From assembly GCF_005491425.1 (NCBI RefSeq), contig NZ_CP028083.1:520001-584000 (forward strand): a stretch of 64,000 nt of DNA, written 5' to 3'. Position numbers and translations under genes: made by a program. Numbering within the stretch: position 1 is the stretch's first letter; each line of letters starts with the position of its first letter. The DNA comes from Lysinibacillus sp. SGAir0095. Lineage in GTDB: Bacteria; Bacillota; Bacilli; Bacillales_A; Planococcaceae. Below are positions 9,987-18,611 of the stretch, one piece after another. The notes beneath the pieces were generated by a model. The model saw nothing but the letters and a program-made list of their open reading frames with translations. It ran no database searches and had not been told where the DNA came from.

Positions 9987-11342
9987 TTGAACAAGGTTGA
10001 TAAAAGCAAGAAACTGCAACGAGGTTTAGAAAATAGGCATATTCAGTTAATAGCACTTGGAGGTTCCATCGGTGTAGGACTGTTCTATGGCTCAAGTGCG
10101 ACCATTCAAATGGCTGGCCCATCTATTTTATTGTCCTATTTAGTAGGGGGATTGGTGATTTTCACCATTATGAGGGCGCTGGGAGAAATGGCAGTAGAGG
10201 AACCGGTGTCAGGTTCATTTAGTACATATGCAAATAAATATTTAGGTCCATTTGCAGGATATCTAACTGGATGGACGTATTGGTTTATGTGGATAGTCGT
10301 GGGAATGGCGGAAATAACGGTTGTTGGTGTCTATGTAAATTACTGGTATCCGGATGTTCCACAATGGCTGACAGCACTTGTTGTCCTGATTCTCATTACA
10401 TTGGTCAATCTAGCAAATGTAAAAGCATTTGGAGAGTTTGAATTTTGGTTTGCGATGATTAAAATTGTCGCCATTATCGGAATGATTGTGCTTGGTTTAG
10501 GCATCATCTTACTGGGAATTGGAAATAGCGGTCAGCCAATCGGGTTTGATAATCTGTGGATTCATGGTGGCTTCATGCCAAATGGAATAGAAGGTATTTT
10601 ATTGTCATTGGTTCTTGTCATGTTTTCCTTCGGTGGAGTAGAATTGGTCGGAATTACGGCTGGAGAGGCAAAAAATCCGCAAAAATCAATTCCATCGGCG
10701 ATCAATAATGTCGTCTTTCGAATATTAATTTTTTACATTGGTGCATTAGGCATCATGATGATTTTATATCCATGGAACGAAATTGGGATGAATGGCAGCC
10801 CATTTGTATTAATCTTTGATAATGTTGGAATACCCGGAGCTGCCCATATTATTAACTTTGTTGTCATAACAGCAGCATTGTCGGCTTTCAATAGCGGCTT
10901 ATTCAGTTCAGGAAGAATGCTATACAATTTATCGCTTCAAAATAACGGGCCAAAGTATTTCGGCAAACTATACAAGAATGGAAGTCCAAGACGTGGAATC
11001 CTGTTTTCATCACTCTTTTTATTAGTGGCAGTCGTCTTGAATTATATTGTTCCTGAAAAAGTATTCTTGTATATCTCTGCAGTCGCAACGGTTGCGGTGA
11101 TTACCAGCTGGACTATCATTTTAATAACACAATTGAAATTTAGAAAATCCAAAACTCAAGAGGAAGTCGAAAAACTAAAATTCAAGGTGCCTTTATATCC
11201 TATTACAACTTATTTAGCATTGATCTTTTTAGCATTTGTCATCGTCTTAATGGCATTTATACCGGACATGCGAGTTGCACTATTTGTAGCACCAATCTGG
11301 TTTATCATTCTTTACATCGGATATAAAATGAAATCAAAATAA
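9987..11342 (+). CDS. AroP/PheP-like aromatic amino acid permease
   Basis: 451 residues, about 12 membrane helices, APC superfamily. It matches the AroP/PheP pattern from memory: HIQLIALGGSIGVGLFYGS at helix 1, GEMAVEEPVSGSFS, GEFEFWFAMIKI and MFSFGGVELVGITAGEA. Proton-driven uptake of an aromatic amino acid is the likely role. The start is the TTG at 9987, set by AAGGAGG at 9971-9977; no ATG is available. The T-box leader with a UUC specifier independently points to phenylalanine. Related Bacillus permeases carry other substrates, so the substrate remains an inference. Confidence 0.88.
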   Translation: MNKVDKSKKLQRGLENRHIQLIALGGSIGVGLFYGSSATIQMAGPSILLSYLVGGLVIFTIMRALGEMAVEEPVSGSFSTYANKYLGPFAGYLTGWTYWFMWIVVGMAEITVVGVYVNYWYPDVPQWLTALVVLILITLVNLANVKAFGEFEFWFAMIKIVAIIGMIVLGLGIILLGIGNSGQPIGFDNLWIHGGFMPNGIEGILLSLVLVMFSFGGVELVGITAGEAKNPQKSIPSAINNVVFRILIFYIGALGIMMILYPWNEIGMNGSPFVLIFDNVGIPGAAHIINFVVITAALSAFNSGLFSSGRMLYNLSLQNNGPKYFGKLYKNGSPRRGILFSSLFLLVAVVLNYIVPEKVFLYISAVATVAVITSWTIILITQLKFRKSKTQEEVEKLKFKVPLYPITTYLALIFLAFVIVLMAFIPDMRVALFVAPIWFIILYIGYKMKSK

Positions 11343-11514
11343 TTCTGCAAAAGGGCCCATCTTAAAAAGTTTGTGATGGTGAAGTGATTGCAAGAATACT
11401 TATTATTGTGGATATTGATTAGAATCTTAAAGCTTTGCTTATGTATCGTTGACTGTCCTTGTGGTTTGATAGGTAGGCTGGTACATTAGCAAAGTAAAAT
11501 AGTTTCACTATTCG

Positions 11515-11554
11515 CGAGACGATTCTTGAAAAATAAGGATTGTCTCGTATTTTT
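11515..11554 (+). terminator. Hairpin terminator
   Basis: CGAGAC (11515-11520) pairs with GTCTCG (11542-11547), extended inside by ATTCTT/AGGAT pairing, then TATTTTT. It lies 170 bp after the permease and 35 bp before the next start, so it probably ends the T-box transcript. Confidence 0.65.
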
Positions 11555-11588
11555 AAATAAAGGAAACAGGTCAAGAGGAAGTGGATAA

Positions 11589-12119
11589 TTGCTATATCAG
11601 CCTAAATGGAGTAAAGCAAAGAAACGTTTAAAGAGTTTGGTTTGTGAACCCTTGCGTTCAAGAGTTGATTTTCAAGTCATTAATTATCGTAAAGCTCATG
11701 ACCAATTAGGACGAGCGGTAATTACTGTCGATAAACAGGAAAAACTAAGTATGTGTACAATTACAGCTGAAAGACAAGAGTATTACCGAAAAAGAAAGAT
11801 TAGGCTAGAATCGAACAATTTCGACTTTGAGCATGTTGAGATTAATAGAGATATACAGGAGCAAGCACATCAACAATTAAAAAAAGAAGGCATCTATGGA
11901 CAATACGATTTCTTTACGGCACTAGAACTATTTTTCAATTCGCCAATTGAAGTCTCTTTAAACTCTTCAGATAGTCTGATTAAAATACTCTGTTTGTTAG
12001 ACCGACGAGTGGGAAAAAGAACCTTACGAAATATGAGAGAAGCGATTTTAGAAGAACGTGAAGTAGTAAGATATTTTTATCATTTACGGTGTCAGGCAGA
12101 AAAAATAAGTGTCTCCTAA
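11589..12119 (+). CDS. SF0329-like protein
   Basis: 176 residues, soluble, basic. The N-terminal pattern WSKAKKRLKSLVCEPLRSRV followed by VINYRKAHDQLGRAVITVD is like the SF0329 family of uncharacterised bacterial proteins (tentative recall). The start is TTG 11589 with GAGGAAGTGG upstream. The C-terminal half is helical with many charged residues (REAILEEREVVRYFY). No catalytic motif seen. It stands between a terminator and a convergent DUF421 gene. Confidence 0.72.
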   Translation: MLYQPKWSKAKKRLKSLVCEPLRSRVDFQVINYRKAHDQLGRAVITVDKQEKLSMCTITAERQEYYRKRKIRLESNNFDFEHVEINRDIQEQAHQQLKKEGIYGQYDFFTALELFFNSPIEVSLNSSDSLIKILCLLDRRVGKRTLRNMREAILEEREVVRYFYHLRCQAEKISVS

Positions 12120-12157
12120 CTTTGTTCTCTAAAATAAGATTTAATTGGCAGATTCCA

Positions 12158-12862
12158 TTATTTGTACAGGAAAACCTGCAAGTGATCATATCGATCAACT
12201 GTTGCTAACAGGACATCTTTAATTTCTACTTTATATGTGGATGCAATACTATTTTTCAGCCAATCCTCAGTAAACTTTGAGTTGCTTAATTCATGCTTAT
12301 CAATTTTTCCTTCTTTAATAATGACGGAAGGGAGGGAAAATAGTTCAGGTGCTAGCTTCATATCTGCTCGCGTGGGAGTTTGGTGTTGCGGATATAAAAA
12401 ACTTGAAATAGTTCCGTCCGGCTCCCATAATGCGAGTGCAACTTTTTGAATATCCTCTACCTTTTCTTTTCTTAGTTCTGATAAAAGAAAGTCAACAGAA
12501 ATCCTTACCTTTCGTAAGTTGGCGGAAACGATTTGCCCATTTTTAATAAGTGGAATCGGAGAAGGGTCCATAAAATGTCGAAACGGTATCCATTTCAGAC
12601 TCAAATATACCCCGCATAAATACAAAATGATTAAAACTGTCAAGGTAATCATGGAACCTGTTAACCCTAATCCTTCATCAGACAGGGGATGAGCAATAAT
12701 ATTACCAAGAGTTATCGCCATAGTAAAATCGAGTAACCCCAGCTGTGCAATGGAACGCTGCCCCATAATTTTTGTCGCAAAGAGTAAAAAGAAAAAAGTA
12801 ATGACCGCTCTTAGAATCCATTGAATTGCGGTAAGCGATTCTTGCCCATAAAAGAAGTCCAC
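12158..12862 (-). CDS. DUF421 (YetF-like) membrane protein
   Basis: 234 residues: three membrane helices in the first 85 residues, then the soluble DUF421 domain with the family segments LLDFTMAITLGNIIAHPL and LIKNGQIVSANLRKVRIS. Members of this family occur in many Bacillus genomes; some affect spore germination, but no activity is established for this one. Start GTG 12862 with GGAAGG about 10 nt upstream; no in-frame ATG fits. Convergent with the SF0329-like gene without a clear terminator between them. Confidence 0.9.
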   Translation of the reverse strand: MDFFYGQESLTAIQWILRAVITFFFLLFATKIMGQRSIAQLGLLDFTMAITLGNIIAHPLSDEGLGLTGSMITLTVLIILYLCGVYLSLKWIPFRHFMDPSPIPLIKNGQIVSANLRKVRISVDFLLSELRKEKVEDIQKVALALWEPDGTISSFLYPQHQTPTRADMKLAPELFSLPSVIIKEGKIDKHELSNSKFTEDWLKNSIASTYKVEIKDVLLATVDRYDHLQVFLYK

Positions 12863-12982
12863 AACAATACATCCTTCCTCATTAAATCTTCATATATTAT
12901 CTCCTATCACATCATTGTTATGTATTAGTCTCAAACGGTTATTTGCCACGCGCATCGACTAAAAAATTAATTCCACTTGTAG

Positions 12983-13018
12983 GCGCAATTCAGCAAGAAG
13001 AATTGTGCTTTTTCTTTT
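12983..13018 (+). terminator. Orphan terminator-like hairpin
   Basis: GCGCAATTC (12983-12991) pairs with GAATTGTGC (13000-13009 region) and TTTTTCTTTT follows. No plus-strand gene ends upstream, so what it terminates is unclear. It lies in the 347-bp gap between the DUF421 and rpmG starts. Similar hairpins occur near 19992 and 24866. Confidence 0.55.
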
Positions 13019-13141
13019 GGTAAAGCAAAATAGTTGAGCAACTATTAAAGGATATTTTTGTAAGATGCTTAAAGGTGAACTTACAAAAATGTAGCGTTTA
13101 GTCAAAAGGGAAATTTAAGAATATCAATATTAACTTAGTTC

Positions 13142-13170
13142 TTGACGTTTGAAATTTTTAAGCGTACTAT
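13142..13170 (+). promoter_or_regulatory. Sigma-A promoter of rpmG
   Basis: TTGACG at 13142-13147, 17-bp spacer, TACTAT at 13165-13170. The Zur box begins 3 bp downstream, over the expected transcription start. Confidence 0.8.
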
Positions 13171-13172
13171 AT

Positions 13173-13193
13173 AAATCGTAATCATTACTATTT
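13173..13193 (+). promoter_or_regulatory. Zur box
   Basis: A 21-bp sequence of the form AAATCGTAAT-C-ATTACTATTT, differing at one position from the Bacillus Zur consensus (AAATCGTAAT-N-ATTACGATTT). It covers the start site of rpmG, so zinc-loaded Zur should block transcription and zinc starvation should release it. Confidence 0.9.
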
Positions 13194-13209
13194 ACGGAGA
13201 GTGAAAATT

Positions 13210-13359
13210 ATGAGAGTAAATATTACTTTAGCTTGTACAGAAACTGGAGATCGAAATTATATTACGACTAAAAGTAAGCGTAATAACCCCGAAAGAATTG
13301 AACTGAAAAAATATTGCCCACGTCTAAAGCGCGTAACGCTTCATAGAGAAACAAAGTAG
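13210..13359 (+). CDS. rpmG: Ribosomal protein L33, cysteine-poor (zinc-independent) paralogue
   Basis: 49 residues, a clear L33. Canonical zinc-binding L33 has cysteines at 9, 12, 36 and 39; here positions 9 and 36 remain Cys while 12 is Thr and 39 is Leu, so the zinc ribbon cannot be complete. Such paralogues replace zinc-bearing L33 in ribosomes during zinc starvation, freeing zinc. The Zur box directly over its promoter fits this. A 15-bp perfect hairpin follows 10 bp after the stop, and the Zur-family GTPase gene lies downstream. Confidence 0.92.
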   Translation: MRVNITLACTETGDRNYITTKSKRNNPERIELKKYCPRLKRVTLHRETK

Positions 13360-13368
13360 TCCTTAAAA

Positions 13369-13418
13369 ACATCTTTATAAGAATTTAAGCTTTTACAGTT
13401 AACTTCTTATAAAGATGT
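13369..13418 (+). terminator. Long hairpin between rpmG and zagA
   Basis: Perfect 15-bp inverted repeat (13369-13383 with 13404-13418) with a 20-nt loop. No T-run follows, so it may stabilise or process the rpmG message, or reduce read-through into zagA, rather than end transcription outright. Confidence 0.6.
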
Positions 13419-13590
13419 ATTTATGAGACTTAAACTAAAGATTTTTTAGATAGATACCGATTGGAGTCTATTAGGAAATCCGTTTAATTTGTAGGAAGTG
13501 AGACAGTAGGAAAAAAACGTAGAGATAATAATTTTAAATGAACTTAGAAATTCTACAAATAAAAAATAGAAATATAGAAGAGGTATTAAA

Positions 13591-14772
13591 ATGAATAAAA
13601 TCCCTGTTACCGTTTTAAGCGGTTACTTAGGTGCCGGAAAAACCACTATTCTAAATAATTTATTGGCAAATCGAGAAGGAAAGAAAATCGCTGTAATAGT
13701 TAATGACATGAGTGAGATTAATATTGATTCACAATTAATCAACGAACAAGGGTTTTCACGTACAACAGAGAAATTAGTGGAACTGACTAATGGCTGTATT
13801 TGCTGTACATTGCGTGAGGATTTACTTATTGAAGTAGAGAAATTAGTAGAGCAAGGTAATATTGATTCTATTGTGATTGAATCTACAGGTATTAGTGAGC
13901 CCATTCCTGTGGCACAAACATTTAGCTATATTGATGAAGAAACAGGAATTGATTTAACACCATATTGTAAACTTGATGCCATGATAACTGTAGTTGATGC
14001 AAATCGCTTCTGGGAAGACTATGAAAGTGGAGAAACTTTATTAGAAAGAAAACAAACGGATGATAAGAATGATCAGCGTGATGTTTCCGATTTATTAATT
14101 GACCAAATAGAATTTGCGAATATCATTTGTATTACTAAATCTGATTTAGTTACACCGGAGTATCTGGATACATTAAAAGCTTTTTTACTAAGATTAAATC
14201 CAGATGCAGAGCAATATATTGTTAATAATGGTGTAGTTAATAGTGATTTATTATTAGAACGTAATTTGTTTGATTTTGATAAGGCAAGCCAAGGTGCTGG
14301 ATGGATTAAAGAACTGAATGAAGAACATGTCCCAGAAACAGAAGAGTATGGTATTTCATCTTTTGTATATCGTAGAAGACGTCCATTCCATCCAGAAAGA
14401 TGGTATCAATGGCTAGATAATCTGCCGGCAGAAATAGTGCGAGCGAAAGGGTTTTTCTGGTTAGCAACACGTACGATGCCTGGTATTATCTCCCAAGCTG
14501 GTTCATCGATACAATTTCAAGGTGCAGGCGAGTGGATTGTCGATTTACCAAAAGAGGAGCAAGAGATTGAATTGAAAAATGATCCAAGCCTAATTAACCG
14601 ATGGGATGCCAAATATGGAGATAAACTGACTGAAATTGTACTTATTGGTATAGATATAACCCGAGAAATCATAGAGCAGCAATTAGACAAATGCTTATTA
14701 ACCAATGAAGAAATGAAAAGTGATTGGACAAAGCTAAAAGATCCATTACCTAATTTTGTTATAGCAGATTGA
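13591..14772 (+). CDS. zagA: Zinc-chaperone GTPase ZagA (YciC), COG0523 family
   Basis: 393 residues. Walker [10 protein letters not shown] (11-19), the metal motif GCICC near residue 72, ESTGISEP (switch), NKxD-like ITKSDL, and a C-terminal CobW domain (about 255-350). In Bacillus subtilis ZagA delivers zinc to folate enzyme FolE during zinc limitation and is Zur-repressed. Here it lies 231 bp after the Zur-controlled L33 gene and no second Zur box is visible before it, so read-through from that promoter is the likely route. ATG 13591 follows AGAGG. Confidence 0.92.
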   Translation: MNKIPVTVLSGYLGAGKTTILNNLLANREGKKIAVIVNDMSEINIDSQLINEQGFSRTTEKLVELTNGCICCTLREDLLIEVEKLVEQGNIDSIVIESTGISEPIPVAQTFSYIDEETGIDLTPYCKLDAMITVVDANRFWEDYESGETLLERKQTDDKNDQRDVSDLLIDQIEFANIICITKSDLVTPEYLDTLKAFLLRLNPDAEQYIVNNGVVNSDLLLERNLFDFDKASQGAGWIKELNEEHVPETEEYGISSFVYRRRRPFHPERWYQWLDNLPAEIVRAKGFFWLATRTMPGIISQAGSSIQFQGAGEWIVDLPKEEQEIELKNDPSLINRWDAKYGDKLTEIVLIGIDITREIIEQQLDKCLLTNEEMKSDWTKLKDPLPNFVIAD

Positions 14773-14817
14773 TTAAACTATAATGATAGATACGTGGTTT
14801 ATTATCAATTTTATATA

Positions 14818-14857
14818 GTAGGATGATTGCTTAATGATAGCGTGCATCCTACTTTTT
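14818..14857 (+). terminator. Intrinsic terminator of zagA
   Basis: GTAGGATG (14818-14825) pairs with CATCCTAC (14845-14852) and TTTTT follows. Confidence 0.85.
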
Positions 14858-15053
14858 ACTTTTATAGCCTAGTATTCTTCTTATTGAGCAGTTAGAATTC
14901 TACCGAAGAATAGTTCTCTTTTCCTCATCAAGACTAGTTTCAAAAATACTAATTGGACTTATATCCTTTGCCAATAATTCCTGGGTTGAAAAAGGGGTAT
15001 TCTGTGGGTGTTGTATACCCACAGAAACCCCATCCACTGATAAACATAACTGT

Positions 15054-15479
15054 TTATTTATTTGTTTGCTCTGTGTATTGTTTGAAATTATCTAAAATCG
15101 CCTGCCAGCCCTGTTGTTGAAACTCAATTGGATGTTCAGTTTCAGCGTCAAACGTTTCAGTTACTACAGTTTCGTTTCCTTTACCGTTAAAGGTGATTTT
15201 AACTTTTCTTCCATCTCCCATTGTATAAGAAATCACCTCGTGTAAGGTTACTTCATCGTAGATTCCGCCAAAATCAAACCCCGCACTCCCATCTTTCGCT
15301 TCCATTCTTGAAACGAATTTTCCACCTGCTCTAAGATCATTCTCAGCGAATGGTGTGTGCCAATCATCTGAAGGGCTGTTCCATTTTTTAATATGATCTG
15401 GCTCTGTCCAATGTTCCCATACTTTTTCCACCGGTACCTGAACAACTGCTTTTACTGTAACTTCCTTAAATTCTCCCAT
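15054..15479 (-). CDS. SRPBCC/AHSA1-type START-like protein
   Basis: 141 residues with the AHSA1 pattern: VPVEKVWEHWTEPDHIKKW at the N-terminus, GGKFVSRMEAKDG in the middle and the C-terminal GWQAILDNFKQYTE helix. The fold is a hydrophobic ligand cup; members are often called ATPase activators by name only. The ligand is unknown. ATG 15479 is well placed but the ribosome-binding site is weak (AAAGGTTGG). It lies between zagA and a small minus-strand gene and is transcribed alone. Confidence 0.9.
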   Translation of the reverse strand: MGEFKEVTVKAVVQVPVEKVWEHWTEPDHIKKWNSPSDDWHTPFAENDLRAGGKFVSRMEAKDGSAGFDFGGIYDEVTLHEVISYTMGDGRKVKITFNGKGNETVVTETFDAETEHPIEFQQQGWQAILDNFKQYTEQTNK

Positions 15480-15623
15480 TTTTACCCAACCTTTGTCATG
15501 TAGATTTTTTTAGTGATTTGTTTCCTAAGATAAATATACAGCATTTTCATAAAATTCTAATAGAAAGAAGATTGAAAAAAGCAAAAACAAACTGTGCCAA
15601 AAGGATAGTTCAATCAAGAGGTA

Positions 15624-15797
15624 TTATTTTAAATTCTTTAAAGTGGAAATGACATTGTTATAAAAAAATCTTTCCCATTTAGCTAACAAACCGTACCCGT
15701 TTTCACCACGTTGTATTTTAGTTTCGTGGTTTTTATGAAATTTTGCTATTCGTTTATTATGACTTTTATGCCATTGATGGAGAGCTGCTTGTTTCAT
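15624..15797 (-). CDS. Small basic protein, 57 aa
   Basis: 57 residues, very basic and His-rich: MKQAALHQWHKSHNKRIAKF then a segment with HKNHETKIQRGE. Start ATG 15797 is set by GGAGGAATAAAA; a longer frame upstream lacks a site of its own. No family recognised. Its charge suggests nucleic-acid or ribosome binding, which is only a guess. Confidence 0.55.
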   Translation of the reverse strand: MKQAALHQWHKSHNKRIAKFHKNHETKIQRGENGYGLLAKWERFFYNNVISTLKNLK

Positions 15798-15824
15798 TTT
15801 TATTCCTCCTCCGATTATGCCCAT

Positions 15825-16084
15825 AATTATATCTCTAGGATGGATAATTACAAAGTTAATTTACCCAACAAGTTTTGACAAAAAGAACCAATATCTATGG
15901 GGAAAATGAAGTATCGAAAAGGAAGGTGCGTTATTGGGAAAAGAACGCGGAAGAACCATGTCGTATTGCGTAGAAAATATTTAGTAGCCATTCCATAACT
16001 TGGCGCATTTCCTTGGGGGAAGTAAAATTTATATTAGTTAATAATGCGATCGAACCTTTTAACAAAGAAGGCCGATTAGTGGTC
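15825..16084. other. Gene-free stretch with possible short gene remnant
   Basis: No ORF of usual size. One plus-strand frame around 16026-16080 reads KFILVNNAIEPF, which resembles the NNAG strand of short-chain dehydrogenases, but stops and frameshifts surround it. It may be decayed coding sequence; the evidence is weak. Confidence 0.25.
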
Positions 16085-16115
16085 TTGACCTTGGAGTGTA
16101 CTCCAATGATAGGAT
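16085..16115 (+). promoter_or_regulatory. MerR-type promoter with 19-bp spacer
   Basis: TTGACC (16085-16090) and TAGGAT (16110-16115) are 19 bp apart, and the spacer begins with the perfect palindrome TTGGAGTGTACTCCAA (16091-16106). This over-long spacer with a centred dyad is the hallmark of promoters activated by MerR proteins through DNA distortion. It lies directly before the merR-type gene, so autoregulation is expected. Confidence 0.85.
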
Positions 16116-16133
16116 GTTCTTAGGAGGGATGTA

Positions 16134-16577
16134 GTGGTGCAGATTAAAGAATTTGCTTCAAAGTATAGGCTAACGACTGATACGGTCCGTTTTTATGAAA
16201 AGGAAGGAATGATTTTTCCTACTCGACTAAATAATGGCTATCGGTTTTATGATGAAACATGTGAAAAATCGATTAAATTTATACTTGTGCTCAAACAATT
16301 AAAGCTTTCATTGCAGGAAATTAAAATGTTACTCCTATTGGACAATAGAGAACCTACTAATGAATGTAATGGAGAATCAGTAACATTATTTCAAAGTAAA
16401 ATCTCTTATCTAGAAAGCAGAATTGAATTTTTCAAGGCAGCTGTTCAAGCATTGCAAACAGTATCTGGGCTAATGGAAGAAAGGAAATATCTCGAAAATA
16501 AAGAGAAACTGGAACTTTTAGTGGAAGAAATGTATCAAAAATTGGAAGGGGAAATTAAAGTATATGTCCCTTCGTAA
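16134..16577 (+). CDS. MerR family transcriptional regulator
   Basis: 147 residues. The winged helix is at residues 1-70 (IKEFASKYRLTTDTVRFYEK, then NGYRFYDE), followed by a long dimerisation helix. The effector region is short and has one cysteine, so it is not obviously a metal sensor; the layout is nearest to the organic or aldehyde-stress group (AdhR-like), tentatively. Start GTG 16134, or GTG 16137, after AGGAGGG. It overlaps the next gene by 14 bp. Confidence 0.9.
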   Translation: MVQIKEFASKYRLTTDTVRFYEKEGMIFPTRLNNGYRFYDETCEKSIKFILVLKQLKLSLQEIKMLLLLDNREPTNECNGESVTLFQSKISYLESRIEFFKAAVQALQTVSGLMEERKYLENKEKLELLVEEMYQKLEGEIKVYVPS

Positions 16578-16917
16578 ATATATATATTTCGAGTACGCAA
16601 TCGGATTTATTATCTGTCTTTTACTTTACATACACCTAGAGTATTCCATACTGCTATTTATTTTATTTCTATTAGTTCCTGATATAACAATGGTTGGTTA
16701 TCTCATGAATCCTAAAATAGGGTCTATTTTTTATAACCTAGGGCATAGTTTAATTATTCCATACACTCTATTCATAATAGCGTTTCTCACAGATTCCTCC
16801 AGCTTGCTGATGATTGTCATTATATGGCTTGCTCATATTTATATGGACAGATCAATAGGCTTTGGACTAAAATACAGCAATGCTTTTAAACACACACATC
16901 TACAGAAAATCGATTGA
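16564..16917 (+). CDS. DUF4260 membrane protein
   Basis: 117 residues with three to four membrane helices and the DUF4260 signature near the C-terminus (WLAHIYMDRSIGFGLKY) plus GYLMNPKIGSIFYNLGH. Function unknown. ATG 16564 lies inside the end of the MerR gene, so both are translated from one message and the membrane protein is a probable MerR target. Confidence 0.88.
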   Translation: MSLRKYIYFEYAIGFIICLLLYIHLEYSILLFILFLLVPDITMVGYLMNPKIGSIFYNLGHSLIIPYTLFIIAFLTDSSSLLMIVIIWLAHIYMDRSIGFGLKYSNAFKHTHLQKID

Positions 16918-17110
16918 TTGACTTAGAGTGATCCAACATTACAAATCAAACTATTCTTCCAATCGTTTCCACTAGGACAGACTAGTTAAAAAAGTATTTG
17001 ATTTTTCTACAATCAGCTACAATGCTTCACTATTAGGCACAACAGAAAATGCTATTTTATTATAAGTTTTTGAAATTCAATCAAATCAATTATTAAAAAG
17101 GATGTGTATC

Positions 17111-18499
17111 ATGCCAATTAATTCTTTTGAAAACTATCCGATGAGCTGGAAGCCCTCGATTAATAAAACCGAAAAGCCTATATATCAAGCACTTGCAAGG
17201 CAATTGGAGAAGGATATACTTGACGGAGTTTTGCTGCCAGGAACAAAACTTCCTCCACAAAGAGAATTGGCTGATTATTTAGATTTAAATCTGAGTACCA
17301 TATCAAAAGCTTTTAAGGTATGTGAGTTAAATGGATTGATCTGTGCATCGGTTGGAAGTGGGACGTTTGTATCGTATGATGCTTTATCAAATGCGTACTT
17401 GCTTGAAGATACAAAGCCGCAGCATTTAATAGAAATGGGCGCAACACTTCCAGATAATGCTTCCTACGAGCCATTGTTAATCCAACTAAAAAGTATGCTG
17501 CAAGAGACAGATTACGAAAAATGGTTTGGATATGGTCGGACTGGTGAAAGTTTTTGGCAAAAGGATGCAGCTAAAAAGCTAATCCGTAGAGGTGGGTTCG
17601 AAACAACCATAGAACACATCTTATTTGCAAATGGAGCTCAAAATGCAATTGCTGCTACACTAGCAAGTCTTTGTAAGCCCGGTGAACGCATTGGGGTTGA
17701 TCAACATACGTATCCTGGCTTAAAAACTGTTGCAGCGATGCTTAATGTACAAACAGTACCAATAAAATCAGAGAACTATGAAATGAGTCCAACTTCTTTT
17801 GAATATGCATGTAAAAATGAAAGTATTAAAGGCATATATTTGATGCCGGATTATCATAATCCTACAGCTTCCGTCATGTCGATTGAGAACCGAAAAAAGA
17901 TTGCTGGCATTGCCAAAAAGTATAATCAGTTCATTATTGAGGATGGATCTTACCATCTTCTCAATAATGAACCGCTGCCAGCAGTAGCATCATTCGCCCC
18001 GGAACAGGCTATCTATATTGCAGGCTTATCTAAAGCATTAGCACCAGGATTACGCTTGGCCTATGTAGCAGTGCCGGGTCAATATAAAGAGCCAATTTCA
18101 AAGGCACTTTATAATTTAAATATAACAGTTTCCCCGTTGTTAGCAGAATTGACAGCACGTACAATTGTATCTAACCAATTTGAAGTCTTAATAGAGGGGC
18201 ATCGAAAACAAACCATTCAAAGAAATCAAATCGTAAATCGATACTTGAGCGAGTATACGTGTTTAGGTGTTGAAACGGGTATCTTTCGTTGGTTGCTATT
18301 ACCAGGGAAGATTACAGGTGCAGAATTTGAAACGTTAGCTGAGCAAGAGGGAGTACAAGTGTATGCGGCTGAACGTTTTGTTGTTGGTAATAGTTGTCCG
18401 GAAAGGGCAGTGAGGATTTCTGTTTGTGCACCAAATACGATACAAGAGCTTGAACAAGGATTAATTATCCTTAAACGGTTATTAAATGAGCTCACTTAA
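17111..18499 (+). CDS. MocR-type regulator (GntR helix-turn-helix plus aminotransferase domain)
   Basis: About 462 residues. N-terminal GntR winged helix at 15-80 (KDILDGVLLPGTKLPPQRELADYL cut across the motif), then a full fold-type I aminotransferase domain. The PLP lysine is in GLSKALAPGLRLAYV and the upstream YHNPTASVM loop is present. MocR proteins sense PLP or amino-acid-derived ligands. Start ATG 17111 (MPINSF) is chosen over ATG 17102 because AAAAGG is 10 nt away. Its target is unknown; the following MFS gene, after a terminator, is a candidate. Confidence 0.92.
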   Translation: MPINSFENYPMSWKPSINKTEKPIYQALARQLEKDILDGVLLPGTKLPPQRELADYLDLNLSTISKAFKVCELNGLICASVGSGTFVSYDALSNAYLLEDTKPQHLIEMGATLPDNASYEPLLIQLKSMLQETDYEKWFGYGRTGESFWQKDAAKKLIRRGGFETTIEHILFANGAQNAIAATLASLCKPGERIGVDQHTYPGLKTVAAMLNVQTVPIKSENYEMSPTSFEYACKNESIKGIYLMPDYHNPTASVMSIENRKKIAGIAKKYNQFIIEDGSYHLLNNEPLPAVASFAPEQAIYIAGLSKALAPGLRLAYVAVPGQYKEPISKALYNLNITVSPLLAELTARTIVSNQFEVLIEGHRKQTIQRNQIVNRYLSEYTCLGVETGIFRWLLLPGKITGAEFETLAEQEGVQVYAAERFVVGNSCPERAVRISVCAPNTIQELEQGLIILKRLLNELT

Positions 18500-18507
18500 T
18501 ATTGTTT

Positions 18508-18539
18508 GCCATACAATTGTGATATTGTATGGCTTTTTT
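18508..18539 (+). terminator. Intrinsic terminator of the MocR gene
   Basis: 10-bp perfect stem GCCATACAAT/ATTGTATGGC (18508-18517, 18524-18533) followed by TTTTTT. Confidence 0.92.
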
Positions 18540-18555
18540 GTGCGTGTTATGATAT

Positions 18556-18572
18556 TTCAAATCTTGTTTGAA
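18556..18572. promoter_or_regulatory. Inverted repeat before the MFS gene
   Basis: TTCAAA-5-TTTGAA (18556-18572) between the MocR terminator and the MFS start; possible operator, regulator unknown. Confidence 0.35.
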
Positions 18573-18611
18573 GTTTAATAGGGATGGATTTCTAGAAAGG
18601 CAGGTTGGAAT

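Noticed and set aside
16026-16080. Short-chain dehydrogenase remnant (KFILVNNAIEPF)
   Set aside because: A single short resemblance, with stops around it; too weak to call a pseudogene.
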